This document shows positions 14,004 to 23,079 of a DNA stretch of 26,210 bases, piece by piece (position 1 is the first letter of the stretch; every line of letters starts with the position of its first letter). This DNA is from an uncultured Bacilli bacterium. Its GTDB lineage: Bacteria > Bacillota_I > Bacilli_A > RF39 > UBA660. The position numbers were made by a program, and so were the translations under genes. The DNA lies in NCBI GenBank assembly GCA_934120265.1, contig CAKOTU010000014.1:1-26210 (forward strand). The letters are read 5' to 3'. The notes beneath the pieces are model-generated. The model saw nothing but the letters and a program-made list of their open reading frames with translations. It was not told the origin of the DNA and did not search any database.

Positions 14004-16235
14004 ATGAAAAATGAATGGAGAAATTTTAAAGAAGGTAACTGGTGTAATAAAATAGATGTTAGAGATTTTATTCAAAGTAATTACACTTCTTATGATAAAG
14101 ATGAATCGTTTTTAACTGATAAAACAGAGAAAACAACTCGTGTTTGGAATAAATGCGAAGAGTTACTTAAAGAGGAATTGAAGAAAAAAGTTTTAGATAT
14201 AGATGTTGATAATATGTCTGGTATAAATAGTTTTAATCCTGGATATATCGATAAAGAAAATGAGGTTATATTTGGGTTACAAACTGATATGCCATTAAAA
14301 AGAATGGTTAATCCATATGGCGGTATTAGAATGGTATATCAAGAACTTGATTCATATGGCTATAAGCTAAATCCAGAAGTAGATAAATACTTTAATGAAT
14401 TTAGAAAAACACATAATCAAGGTGTATTTGATGCTTATACTAATGAAATTAGAAAAGCTCGTCATGTTGGTTTATTAACAGGTCTTCCTGATGCGTATGG
14501 ACGTGGTAGAATAATTGGTGATTATCGTCGTATTGCACTATATGGTATAGATTATTTAATGGAACAAAAAAAATACGAATGGGATAATGTTTATTTAGGA
14601 GAAATGAATGAAAATTTAATTCGTATTCGTGAAGAAATATCTATGCAATATCGTGCTTTAGAAGCAATTAAAAAGATGGCTTTAAGATATGGCTATGATA
14701 TATCAAAACCTGCCGCTAATTCTTTTGAAGCTGTGCAATGGACTTATTTTGGTTATTTGGCAGCTGTAAAAGAAAATAATGGTGCAGCTATGAGCTTAGG
14801 TAGAGTTGATGCTTTTTTAGATATTTATTTTGAAAGAGATTTAGAAGAAGGTACTATTACAGAAAGCGAAATTCAAGAATTAATTGATCAATTCGTTATA
14901 AAGCTTAGATTAGTTAGACATTTAAGAACTCCAGAATATGATGAATTATTTTCAGGAGACCCTACTTGGGTTACATGTTCTTTAGGTGGAATTAGTGAAG
15001 ATGGTAAAAATATGGTTACTAAAACATCATATCGTATTTTACATACGTTAGAAAACTTGGATCCAGCACCAGAACCTAATATGACAGTATTATGGAGCTT
15101 AAATTTACCAGAAGCATGGAAAAAATATTGCGTTAAGATAAGCATAAATACTGATGCAGTTCAATACGAATCAGATGATTTAATGAGACCTATATATGGT
15201 GATGACTATGCAATTGCATGTTGTGTTTCTGCAATGAGATTAGGTAAAGATATGCAGTTTTTTGGAGCTAGATGTAATCTTGCAAAAAGCTTATTATATT
15301 CAATTAATGGTGGTATAGACGAAGTAAAAGGCGACTTGGTTATAGAAGGAATAGAAAAAAACGAAGATGAAGTACTTGATTATGAAAAAGTAAAGGCAAG
15401 TTATTTTAAAGTGATAGAAAAGGTAGCAAAAATATATTCAGATGCCATGAATATAATTCATTACATGCATGATAAATATGCATACGAAGCAGGACAAATG
15501 GCACTTCATGATACTGATGTTCATCGCTATATGGCATATGGTGTAGCAGGACTTTCTGTTGCATGTGATAGCTTATCAGCAATTAAGTATGCTAAAGTAA
15601 GACCAGTACGAAATGAAAATGGTATTACGATTGGTTTTGAAATCGATGGTGATTATCCTAAGTATGGAAATGATGATGATAGAGTTGATAATATCGCTAA
15701 AGAAATCTTGAAGAAAATGCATGATGAGTTAGAAAAACATAGAACTTATCGTGATGCTGAAGTAACATTATCTGTTTTAACAATCACTTCAAATGTTGTT
15801 TATGGTAGTAAAACAGGAGCAACACCAGATGGAAGATTGGCAGGTATCCCTTTTGCACCTGGAGCTAATCCAATGCATGGTAGAGATATGAATGGAGCAA
15901 TAGCGTCTTTGAATAGTGTTGCTAAATTAGACTATAAAAATTGTTGTAAAGATGGTATTTCTAATACATTTTCGATTATTCCTAGTGTGTTAGGAGAAAA
16001 TTTAGAGACACAAATAGAAAATTTAGTTGGACTTATGGATGGATACTTTGAAAAAGGTGCTCATCATTTAAATGTAAATGTATTAACTAGAGAAACATTA
16101 ATTGATGCTATGGAGAATCCTGATAAATATCCATTACTTACAATTAGGGTATCTGGGTACAGTGTTAGATTTAATCGTTTAACTAGAAAACAACAAGAAG
16201 AAGTAATTTCTAGAACATTCCATGAAAGGATGTAA
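14004..16235 (+). CDS. pflB: Formate C-acetyltransferase (pyruvate formate-lyase)
   Basis: Glycyl-radical enzyme that converts pyruvate plus CoA to acetyl-CoA plus formate, the central anaerobic step of mixed-acid fermentation, in the cytoplasm. The active-site pair CC is at Cys406-Cys407 (IACCVSAMRLGKDMQFFGARC) and the radical glycine is Gly718 in RVSGYSVRFNRL near the C-terminus. At 743 residues it is full length. The TATACT -10 is at 13972-13977 with no convincing -35; the ribosome site is GGTGG before ATG 14004. The activating enzyme pflA follows after 2 nt. Oxygen would cleave the protein at Gly718, so this marks an anaerobic lifestyle. Confidence 0.98.
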   Translation: MKNEWRNFKEGNWCNKIDVRDFIQSNYTSYDKDESFLTDKTEKTTRVWNKCEELLKEELKKKVLDIDVDNMSGINSFNPGYIDKENEVIFGLQTDMPLKRMVNPYGGIRMVYQELDSYGYKLNPEVDKYFNEFRKTHNQGVFDAYTNEIRKARHVGLLTGLPDAYGRGRIIGDYRRIALYGIDYLMEQKKYEWDNVYLGEMNENLIRIREEISMQYRALEAIKKMALRYGYDISKPAANSFEAVQWTYFGYLAAVKENNGAAMSLGRVDAFLDIYFERDLEEGTITESEIQELIDQFVIKLRLVRHLRTPEYDELFSGDPTWVTCSLGGISEDGKNMVTKTSYRILHTLENLDPAPEPNMTVLWSLNLPEAWKKYCVKISINTDAVQYESDDLMRPIYGDDYAIACCVSAMRLGKDMQFFGARCNLAKSLLYSINGGIDEVKGDLVIEGIEKNEDEVLDYEKVKASYFKVIEKVAKIYSDAMNIIHYMHDKYAYEAGQMALHDTDVHRYMAYGVAGLSVACDSLSAIKYAKVRPVRNENGITIGFEIDGDYPKYGNDDDRVDNIAKEILKKMHDELEKHRTYRDAEVTLSVLTITSNVVYGSKTGATPDGRLAGIPFAPGANPMHGRDMNGAIASLNSVAKLDYKNCCKDGISNTFSIIPSVLGENLETQIENLVGLMDGYFEKGAHHLNVNVLTRETLIDAMENPDKYPLLTIRVSGYSVRFNRLTRKQQEEVISRTFHERM

Positions 16236-16237
16236 AA

Positions 16238-16975
16238 ATGGTCAAAGGTAGTGTTGCTTCAATAGAAACAATGGGACTTGCTGATGGACCAGGAATTAGA
16301 ACAGTAGTATTTTTAAATGGTTGCAGGTTAAGATGTAAATACTGTCACAATCCTGAAATGCAAAAAATGAGTGATTTAAATATCACTCCCATTGAATTAT
16401 GTGAAAAGATAATAAGAAATAAGCCATATTTTAAAAGAAATAATGGTGGAGTTACTTTTTCTGGTGGAGAGCCCCTATTACAAAAAGATTTTTTGGTTGA
16501 ATGTTTTAAAATATTAAAACAAGAAAATATTCATATTGCACTTGATACTAGTGGTGTTGGAAATGGTGATTATGAAGAAGTTCTTTCATATGTGGATTTG
16601 GTATTGTTAGATATTAAGCATGTTACAGATGAAGGATATCTTTATATAACTGGTCATGATATGAGTGATAGTCTAAAATTTATTGAAACATTAAATAAAT
16701 TTAATAAGAAAATTTGGATAAGACAAGTAATTGTCCCTGGTATTATGGATAATGATAAATATATTGACTCTCTAGTTAGTGTGTTACTTAAAATTAAAAA
16801 TATTGAAAGAGTTGATTTTCTTCCATATCATAAACTTGGTGAATCAAAGTATGAAAAATTAAAAATGGAGATTCCATTTAAAAATATAGAAGCTATGGAT
16901 AAAGACAAATGTAACAATTTATACAATGAATTTTTAAAAAAATATCATGAAAAAGGTGGTATATTTGTTGATTAA
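16238..16975 (+). CDS. pflA: Pyruvate formate-lyase activating enzyme
   Basis: Radical-SAM enzyme that abstracts a hydrogen from the PflB glycine to form the radical. The cluster motif CRLRCKYC has Cys29, Cys33 and Cys36 (CX3CX2C) for the 4Fe-4S centre; GGVTFSGGEPLLQ is the SAM-binding GGE motif. Length 245, typical, without the extra ferredoxin insert of other glycyl-radical activases. Its ribosome site (AAGGATG) lies inside the last codons of pflB and the genes are 2 nt apart, so translation is probably coupled. No terminator is visible between it and the next gene. Confidence 0.97.
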   Translation: MVKGSVASIETMGLADGPGIRTVVFLNGCRLRCKYCHNPEMQKMSDLNITPIELCEKIIRNKPYFKRNNGGVTFSGGEPLLQKDFLVECFKILKQENIHIALDTSGVGNGDYEEVLSYVDLVLLDIKHVTDEGYLYITGHDMSDSLKFIETLNKFNKKIWIRQVIVPGIMDNDKYIDSLVSVLLKIKNIERVDFLPYHKLGESKYEKLKMEIPFKNIEAMDKDKCNNLYNEFLKKYHEKGGIFVD

Positions 16976-17029
16976 GTATATCTAAATCTATGAAAATATA
17001 GTATAATATAGGTATTAATGGAGGTAAAT

Positions 17030-17839
17030 ATGAACGAACAAAAGAAAATATACATATTGCTAGGGATAGCAGTTGCTGTAGTGGCATTAATATTAGGAGT
17101 TAATTTTTCAACAGAGTTAAAAAGTAAAAAAGTGTTAGAGAATCTAGATGAAGTTGTTGCTAAAGATTCAAAACAAATTATTGTTATTGGAAAGGACAAT
17201 TGTCCATATTGCCAAATGTTTGTACCACTTTTGGATTATATGAAAGAACAATATAGTTTTGATTATACATATATAAACACAAATAAAATAACAAGTAAGA
17301 CATTAACTAAAATTTTAGAAAAATTAAACATAAATGCAGAAGAATTTGGAACACCGCATTTAACACTTACAGAAAATGGAAATATTGTTGATGAAATTGC
17401 TGGATATGTTGATGAAAAAGAACTATTAGCTTTTTTACAAAAATATGGATTTGCTAGTGAAGATGCTAAGTTATCACTTAATTATATAGGAATGGATGAA
17501 TATAGAACTTTAATTAATAGTCAAACACCAGAGGTTATTGTTGTAGGACAAACAAGTTGTAGTCATTGTATGATGGCTAAGCCAGCGTTATTAAGCATTG
17601 CAACTAAATATGGAGTAAAAATTAATTATTTAAATATGACAGAAATCAAAAATGAAGAAAATGGTACTGAATTAATTAATGAGTTTAATTCGTCACTTAC
17701 TTATCTACAAAATGAAGAATGGGGTACACCTTTGATGATGATTGTAAAGGATAAAGAAGTTGTTGCAACAAGTAATGGTTATTTATCTGAAAATAATTAT
17801 GTAAAATTCTTAAAAGATCAAGGAATAATAGGTGAGTAG
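17030..17839 (+). CDS. Membrane-anchored protein with two thioredoxin-fold domains
   Basis: Extracytoplasmic thiol-disulfide protein. Residues 7-24 are a membrane anchor; the rest lies outside the cell. Domain 1 (about 35-140) has DNCPYC with Cys58/Cys61 and the cis-Pro loop GTPHLTL; domain 2 (about 150-269) has TSCSHC with Cys177/Cys180 and GTPLMMI. The two halves share the IVxGxxxCxxC and EF/EWGTPxxx pattern, so this looks like a tandem duplication; both keep active cysteines. The frame also has an ATG at 17018, but GGAGGT (17020-17025) lies after it, so ATG 17030 is the start (269 residues). TATAAT at 17002-17007. Likely role: disulfide exchange or reduction of surface proteins. Confidence 0.87.
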   Translation: MNEQKKIYILLGIAVAVVALILGVNFSTELKSKKVLENLDEVVAKDSKQIIVIGKDNCPYCQMFVPLLDYMKEQYSFDYTYINTNKITSKTLTKILEKLNINAEEFGTPHLTLTENGNIVDEIAGYVDEKELLAFLQKYGFASEDAKLSLNYIGMDEYRTLINSQTPEVIVVGQTSCSHCMMAKPALLSIATKYGVKINYLNMTEIKNEENGTELINEFNSSLTYLQNEEWGTPLMMIVKDKEVVATSNGYLSENNYVKFLKDQGIIGE

Positions 17840-17840
17840 T

Positions 17841-18278
17841 ATGAATCAAGACGTTTATAGTAAGGTAAAAGAATTTAAACAAAAATATCCAATGACTATA
17901 TCATGGAGACTTAAAGCTCATTCAAAAATTGCTCGTATGCATTTGAATCCTGATGAAGATATAATTTATTCATTTGCAGCGCAAAAAAATGATAATCCGC
18001 TTGATATTACAACTACTGCAGTTGTTGTATTGACAAATAAACGTATTATAATAGCGCAAAAAAGAGTTATGTTTGGTTATTTCTTTAAATCTATTACTCC
18101 TGATATGTTTAATGACTTAACTGTTAAAATGGGCCTTATTTGGGGTAAAATTTATATAGATACAGTTAAAGAATTTGTTAAATTTTCTAATATTCAAAGA
18201 GAAGCTCTTCCTGAAATAGAAACAGCTATCACAAGTTATATGATGGAAGCTAAAAAAGAATATCAGAAAAGTGAATAA
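17841..18278 (+). CDS. PH-like (bPH_3 type) domain protein
   Basis: Small cytoplasmic protein with a bacterial pleckstrin-homology-like fold. About residues 30-130 show the pattern of this family: a strand ending YSFAAQ, then AVVVLTNKRIIIAQKR, then a FKSITPDMFNDLTVKMGLIWGKIYIDT segment. Exact role unknown; members often sit at membranes or in stress responses. ATG 17841 begins 1 nt after the stop of the thioredoxin gene with AGGTGAG overlapping that stop, so the two are co-translated; an upstream in-frame GTG at 17832 lies within the ribosome site. 145 residues, ends at a terminator. Confidence 0.75.
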   Translation: MNQDVYSKVKEFKQKYPMTISWRLKAHSKIARMHLNPDEDIIYSFAAQKNDNPLDITTTAVVVLTNKRIIIAQKRVMFGYFFKSITPDMFNDLTVKMGLIWGKIYIDTVKEFVKFSNIQREALPEIETAITSYMMEAKKEYQKSE

Positions 18279-18306
18279 AATTAGTTATTCATTAATACAA
18301 AAATTT

Positions 18307-18334
18307 AAAAGAGATTTCTATCTCTTTTTCTTTT
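18307..18334 (+). terminator. Rho-independent terminator
   Basis: A perfect 9-bp stem AAAAGAGAT (18307-18315) / ATCTCTTTT (18320-18328) with a TTCT loop and a T-rich tail. Confidence 0.8.
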
Positions 18335-18343
18335 ATTATTATA

Positions 18344-18372
18344 TTGAAAAAACAAAGAAATTTTTATATAAT
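18344..18372 (+). promoter_or_regulatory. Promoter of the five-gene unit 18389-23056
   Basis: TTGAAA (18344-18349), 17-nt spacer, TATAAT (18367-18372), then AGGTG before ATG 18389. The TTG of the -35 is in frame with the gene and could be mistaken for its start. Confidence 0.85.
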
Positions 18373-18388
18373 CATAGTAGGTGATACA

Positions 18389-19654
18389 ATGAAAAAAATA
18401 TTTATGATGTTGCTTGTTTTATTTTTAATTTATTTAGGTGTTCAAGTTGGCTATAGTTTTTTTGGAACTGGTCATAATGAAGAGTATTTAGTTACCACTA
18501 ATGATAAAAAGTTTGTTATAAAAGAAACTTTTTCCAATAAAAACAATGATATTAAAAGTTATTTTTTTGAAATTAAATATGATAATGAAATTTTTTATTA
18601 CCAAACATCTTATGATTTTAAAAAGGGTAAACAAATTATAAAAAATATATATCAATACAGTGATGATATGTATAGCTGCATATTACCTGTTTTTGAAAAT
18701 AATCAAATAATCAGTGACATTTTATGTAAAAAGGATAACATCATATATAATTATCATAATATTATTGGTAATGATAAAAAACTGGATGAGTATGTTACTG
18801 GTTTAAAAGATATTGGATATAGTCAAAGTCTATTTGTTGATAGTTCAAATGTTTTAAATAAAGGTCAATTAAATATATACGAAAATAATGTTTTAAATGA
18901 AGTTTATTATGGGTTAGCTAATTATAAAGGATTATGCCTAATTAATTATGCAACCGGAGGGAAAGTTAAAGAAGTTGAACTTTTTGATAAAGATGTTTAT
19001 AAAAGACCTTTAAGTATATTTTTTAAAAAATATTATGTGGTTGCAGACTACAATAAAGATTATCGCTTTGATACTTTTTATGTTGTAGATATAACAAATT
19101 CTAAAACCAAGGAAATTAAAATAGGAAAAGAAGTATCTTTTGATGGCTATATTCAAGGAACTAACAATAATTCAATATATTTCTTTGATAAAAACTATAA
19201 AATACAATATGAGATTAATCTTACAACTAACAAAGTAATAGAGGTTGGAAACGAAAAAACTGGAATAAAAATTCTTAAAGATGGCGATTGGACAAGAATT
19301 CCTGCATCGCAAGCAGTTAATGATCAAGTGACATTTGCATCTGAAAATAATGATTTCACTGGGTATAATAAGGTTGATAAAGAGGGCATAGATAGTGGAT
19401 ATTATTATTTATACAATAAGTCAAATGATGTTTTTAAGGTTTATCGTTCTAATATACAAGATAAAGATCAATTAATATACTTGTTTGAAAGTAGTGATAT
19501 AGATAGAGTAATATATGAAAATGAATATGTGTATTATATAAATGATGATTGTCTAAAATATTATAGTGATAGCATTGGTGAAAGAAAACTTGCATGTTAT
19601 AACGAATTAAAGTATAACGATAGTTTAATATTTGGTGTTTATGCAGGTCGTTAA
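18389..19654 (+). CDS. Exported/membrane-anchored protein, possible beta-propeller
   Basis: I do not recognise a named family. Residues 1-24 are a signal anchor (MKKIFMMLLVLFLIYLGVQVGY); the remaining 400 residues are Tyr/Asp/Asn-rich and strand-rich. Recurrent blocks of a hydrophobic strand, a turn and KxxxY/F-like residues (for example YYLYNKSNDVFKVYR, YVYYINDDCLKYY) resemble DUF5050-type or other beta-propeller blades. Three cysteines are scattered in the body. ATG 18389 is 6 nt after AGGTG; the frame reaches back to a TTG that belongs to the -35 box. The patatin gene starts 13 nt later with its own AAGGAGG. Confidence 0.65.
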   Translation: MKKIFMMLLVLFLIYLGVQVGYSFFGTGHNEEYLVTTNDKKFVIKETFSNKNNDIKSYFFEIKYDNEIFYYQTSYDFKKGKQIIKNIYQYSDDMYSCILPVFENNQIISDILCKKDNIIYNYHNIIGNDKKLDEYVTGLKDIGYSQSLFVDSSNVLNKGQLNIYENNVLNEVYYGLANYKGLCLINYATGGKVKEVELFDKDVYKRPLSIFFKKYYVVADYNKDYRFDTFYVVDITNSKTKEIKIGKEVSFDGYIQGTNNNSIYFFDKNYKIQYEINLTTNKVIEVGNEKTGIKILKDGDWTRIPASQAVNDQVTFASENNDFTGYNKVDKEGIDSGYYYLYNKSNDVFKVYRSNIQDKDQLIYLFESSDIDRVIYENEYVYYINDDCLKYYSDSIGERKLACYNELKYNDSLIFGVYAGR

Positions 19655-19666
19655 AAGGAGGCAGCT

Positions 19667-20827
19667 ATGAAAACAGCGATTGTTTTATCTGGTGGCGGAG
19701 CAAAAGGAGCTTATCAAATTGGAGTTTGGAAAGCTTTAAGAAAATTAAATATAAATTATGATATCGTAACTGGAACTTCGGTTGGAGCTTTAAATGGTGT
19801 TATGATGGTTCAAAAAGATTATAAAGTAGCTCTTGATTTTTGGAAAAAAATTTCGTATGAAAAAATATTTGGAAAAGATTTTTATAAAATAAACAAAAAT
19901 ATTTATGCCAATTACATAAATGAGTTTGTAAAAAAAGGTGGTAGCGATCCAATTAATCTTGAGAAAACTTTAGATCGGGTTTTTAATTCTAGAAAATTTT
20001 ATTCTTCACCGGTCGACTATGGAATTGTTGTGTATAACTTTTCTAAATTACGACCAGAATTATTGGTTAAAAAAGATTTGAAAGAAGAAACAATTAAGGA
20101 TTATATTATTGCTTCTGCGGCTTGTTATCCTGCATTCAAAATGAAAAAAATAAAAGACGAAAAATATATCGATGGTGGATATTTTGATAACATGCCAATT
20201 AACTTAGCCATTGATTTAGGTGCTGATAAAATAATAGCAGTTGATTTAAAGGCAATTGGAGTTAAAAGAAAAATAAAAGACGCAAATAAGGAAATTCTTG
20301 AAATAACACCTAGAAATGATGTTGGTTCTTTTCTTGATTTTAATGAATCCTTGGCTCAAAAAAATATGAAATTTGGTTATAATGATACAATGAAAATATA
20401 TCAAAAATTAAGAGGTGACAAATTTACCTTTAATTTAGAATCTTATGATTTTTTTATAAAAGGTATTGAGAATAAATATAAAAAAGTTATAAATGATTTA
20501 AAAATAAAAGATAGTCAAAAAATTTTGAAGGTATTAGAATATGCTGGAAAGATTTTTGAACTGGATGAAAGTAAAATATATTTTTTAAATTTTTATAATG
20601 GAAATTTAAAGAAAAAATTTAAAAGACAAGAGAGTTTAGATAACAAAATAATTTTGGATAAAATTAAGAAAAAGGAAATTAAGAGTTTACTAGACTCTAA
20701 ATATATTGTAAAATATATATACGATTTATTAAAAAAAGGAGCATCTACTAGAGAAATAAATACACTTTATTTTGTTGCTAAAAAGGAAACTTTGGTGGCA
20801 ATTTATTTATTTGCAATTGGATGCTAG
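19667..20827 (+). CDS. Patatin-like phospholipase
   Basis: Serine lipid acyl hydrolase, probably acting on membrane phospholipids. The oxyanion loop GGGAKG is at 9-14, the nucleophile elbow GTSVG with Ser38 at 36-40, and the catalytic Asp in DGG at 169-171, so the Ser/Asp dyad is complete. The patatin domain ends near 260; a further 120 residues, Lys-rich and helical, have no recognised domain and may bind membrane or a partner. No signal peptide. An AAGGAGG ribosome site precedes ATG 19667. The stop overlaps the ribosome site of trpS (20826-20832), so the genes are linked. Confidence 0.92.
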   Translation: MKTAIVLSGGGAKGAYQIGVWKALRKLNINYDIVTGTSVGALNGVMMVQKDYKVALDFWKKISYEKIFGKDFYKINKNIYANYINEFVKKGGSDPINLEKTLDRVFNSRKFYSSPVDYGIVVYNFSKLRPELLVKKDLKEETIKDYIIASAACYPAFKMKKIKDEKYIDGGYFDNMPINLAIDLGADKIIAVDLKAIGVKRKIKDANKEILEITPRNDVGSFLDFNESLAQKNMKFGYNDTMKIYQKLRGDKFTFNLESYDFFIKGIENKYKKVINDLKIKDSQKILKVLEYAGKIFELDESKIYFLNFYNGNLKKKFKRQESLDNKIILDKIKKKEIKSLLDSKYIVKYIYDLLKKGASTREINTLYFVAKKETLVAIYLFAIGC

Positions 20828-20837
20828 AGGTGATGTT

Positions 20838-21848
20838 ATGGGAAAAAAGAATATTTTAACAGGTATTAGGCCTACAGGGAAATTACATTTGGGGCATTAT
20901 TTTGGCGCTGTGCAGAATTGGGTTAAATTGCAAGATGAATATAACACAAAAATAGAAATTGCTGATGTGCAAGCTTTGACAGATAATTTTCACCAACCAG
21001 AAAAAATGAAAAATAATGTTAGAGAGCTTACAATAGATTTATTATCCGCTGGAATTGATCCAAATAAAACAACAATTTTTATTCAATCAATGATTCCAGA
21101 AATAGCAGAACTTACAATTTATTATTCTAACTTAGTAACTATGGCAAGATTGTATAGAAATCCTACAGTGAAAACAGAAATTGCTCAAAAAAAAGCAATA
21201 TTTGGTAATAATGGTGAGAGTGTTACATATGGTTTTGTAGGGTATCCAGTTAGTCAAGCTGCTGACATAACTATATTTGATGGTCAATGTGTGCCAGTAG
21301 GAGAAGATCAATTACCATTAATTGAACAGACAAGAGAAATAGTTAGAAAATTTAATTCAATATATGGTGAAACATTAAATGAGCCTGAGCCATTACTAAG
21401 TGAAAATAAAAGGATTAAAGGTTTAGATGGTAATGAAAAAATGGGAAAAAGTTTAGGAAATGCTATTAATTTGTCAGATTCAGAAGAAGAAATATCAAAA
21501 AAGATTATGAATGCTGTTACTGATCCGAATAAAATAAAAAAAGATGATCCTGCTGATCCCGATGTGTGTATGGTTTATTATTACCACAAATTAGTAAATA
21601 ATGATAATATTGCTACTGTTTGCTCAGAGTGTAAAAAAGGTGCAAGAGGTTGTGTCCAATGTAAAAAGGAATTAATTAATAGTATGAATAATTTTCTAAA
21701 ACCAATTAGAGAAAAAAGAACATATTATGAAAACAATCCGGAAGAGGTAGATAGAGTACTTTCAAAAGGAACAAAAGAAGCACAGGCTAAAGCAAAAGAA
21801 ATGATGGTTAAAATAAGAAGAAGTATGAAAATAGATTATTATAATTAA
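20838..21848 (+). CDS. trpS: Tryptophanyl-tRNA synthetase
   Basis: Class Ic synthetase that charges tRNA-Trp. The HIGH-type motif is HLGH (17-20, after TGIRPTGKL) and the KMSKS-type loop is KMGKS (201-205). The C-terminal segment with GARGCVQCKKEL is typical. ATG 20838, 336 residues, is the family length; the frame is open further upstream into the patatin gene but AGAGGTG (20826-20832) fixes the start. No T-box leader or terminator precedes it: it is simply read as part of the unit with patatin, so tryptophan-controlled attenuation is not seen. Confidence 0.97.
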   Translation: MGKKNILTGIRPTGKLHLGHYFGAVQNWVKLQDEYNTKIEIADVQALTDNFHQPEKMKNNVRELTIDLLSAGIDPNKTTIFIQSMIPEIAELTIYYSNLVTMARLYRNPTVKTEIAQKKAIFGNNGESVTYGFVGYPVSQAADITIFDGQCVPVGEDQLPLIEQTREIVRKFNSIYGETLNEPEPLLSENKRIKGLDGNEKMGKSLGNAINLSDSEEEISKKIMNAVTDPNKIKKDDPADPDVCMVYYYHKLVNNDNIATVCSECKKGARGCVQCKKELINSMNNFLKPIREKRTYYENNPEEVDRVLSKGTKEAQAKAKEMMVKIRRSMKIDYYN

Positions 21849-21890
21849 TTTCATTCTTTTTTTGTATGCAACAGAGGGGGATTGGGGATA

Positions 21891-22697
21891 ATGTTTTTTA
21901 CTAATTTTTTAAAGGGAATTATAATAGGTTTGGGAAAAGTAATACCTGGTGTAAGTGGTGCAATATTAGCCGCGTCTCTTGGAATTTATGAAAAGGGTCT
22001 AGAAATTTTGAGTAATCTAAAAACACAGTTATTTAAAAATATTAAATTCGTTTTATCTATTGGCCTAGGAATATTGTGCGCTATGGTTTTAGGAAGTAAA
22101 TTGATTTTATATCTCTTAAATAATCATTATTTAATAACAATGTTCTGTTTTATGGGAATGATCGTAGGTGGCGTAGAACCTCTTTACAATAAAGTTTATA
22201 AGGAATTCAACATAACAAATTTATTAGTGTTTTTGTTTTCCTTTTTTGCGATAATATTACTTTCTTTTATTAAGATTCAAGTAAAAAATGCAAGTGGTGT
22301 TTTTATTTATATTTTAAGTGGTATTTCTGAAGCTGTATCTACTATAGTACCTGGAATAAGCGGGACAGCGTTATTAATGTTAATTGGAACATATGATGAA
22401 ATAATGCAATGTTTTGCTAATCTATTTGATGTTTCTGTAATACTTAAAAATTTAATTATTTTAATACCTTTTATGTTGGGACTTATCATAGGAGTGATAA
22501 GTGTATCTAAAATTCTTAATAACTTACTAAAAAAACATAAAGTTAGTACCTACTATGCCATAATGGGCTTTTCTCTTTCATCGATTATAATTATGTTTAT
22601 TCAAACACTAAATAAAAATTATTCCCTTTTAGAAGTAATCTTATCATTTATATTTTTTATTATAGGATATGAATGTGCAACAAGAATACCAGAATAG
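21891..22697 (+). CDS. DUF368 (PopT-type) polyprenyl-phosphate transporter
   Basis: Integral membrane protein of the DUF368 family. Family members such as PopT return undecaprenyl phosphate to the inner leaflet for reuse in wall synthesis. Two repeated signatures are present, IPGVSGAILAASLGIYE near residues 18-34 and VPGISGTALLMLIGTYDEI near 155-173, the hallmark inverted-repeat pair of this transporter fold; about eight membrane segments can be drawn. ATG 21891 follows GAGGGGG at 10 nt; an in-frame TTG at 21882 is too close. At 268 residues it is a typical length. It fits functionally with dgkA at 5495, both handling the lipid carrier. Confidence 0.92.
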   Translation: MFFTNFLKGIIIGLGKVIPGVSGAILAASLGIYEKGLEILSNLKTQLFKNIKFVLSIGLGILCAMVLGSKLILYLLNNHYLITMFCFMGMIVGGVEPLYNKVYKEFNITNLLVFLFSFFAIILLSFIKIQVKNASGVFIYILSGISEAVSTIVPGISGTALLMLIGTYDEIMQCFANLFDVSVILKNLIILIPFMLGLIIGVISVSKILNNLLKKHKVSTYYAIMGFSLSSIIIMFIQTLNKNYSLLEVILSFIFFIIGYECATRIPE

Positions 22698-22735
22698 TGT
22701 CTATTTCATTGCATAAACTTAATTGAGGTGAAATT

Positions 22736-23056
22736 ATGGATAAAAAATTACCTAAAGTTTTTGCTAATAAAATTGATAAAAATATTGCCAATAATGAAAA
22801 AGTTTATTATTCAAGTAAAATGATTAAAGATGAGGAATTACCTAGGGAAAGTAAGATTGATGATAAAAATATTTATCAGAAAATCAATGATATTTTTAGT
22901 TCGGAAAAATATGTTTATAAAGCAAATGTTGATATAAAATTAAAAAATGGAAATAAAACAGCAAAAATAATAGGTCACAATAATGGATATTTAATTACTA
23001 TTGATAATGAATTAATACCTATTTCAGATATAGAAGATATAAATTTACGACAATAA
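22736..23056 (+). CDS. Small hypothetical protein, 106 aa
   Basis: I do not recognise this family. The first 60 residues are charged and polar (Lys/Asp/Asn-rich, probably flexible); residues 62-105 form a short beta-sheet-like unit (YKANVDIKLKNGNKTAKIIGHNNGYLITIDNELIPISDIEDI) that recalls a small SH3/Sm-like barrel. No cysteine, signal peptide or membrane segment. GAGGTG lies before ATG 22736. It is the last gene of the unit and faces the CotY/CotZ-like gene across a shared terminator. Whether it has a spore or RNA-related role cannot be told. Confidence 0.65.
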   Translation: MDKKLPKVFANKIDKNIANNEKVYYSSKMIKDEELPRESKIDDKNIYQKINDIFSSEKYVYKANVDIKLKNGNKTAKIIGHNNGYLITIDNELIPISDIEDINLRQ

Positions 23057-23057
23057 A

Positions 23058-23079
23058 AAAAGGCTTTGTAGAGCCTTTT
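23058..23079. terminator. Bidirectional terminator
   Basis: AAAAGGCT (23058-23065) pairs with AGCCTTTT (23072-23079), loop TTGTAG. It closes the five-gene unit and also the minus-strand coat gene, whose stop codon (23078-23080) is in the stem. Confidence 0.8.

Noticed and set aside
14888..15145. Minus-strand frame inside pflB
   Set aside because: Antisense to a strongly conserved gene; no start signals.
20600..20840. T-box leader before trpS
   Set aside because: This stretch is coding for the patatin C-terminus up to 11 nt before trpS; no antiterminator-type stem or T-box sequence is seen.
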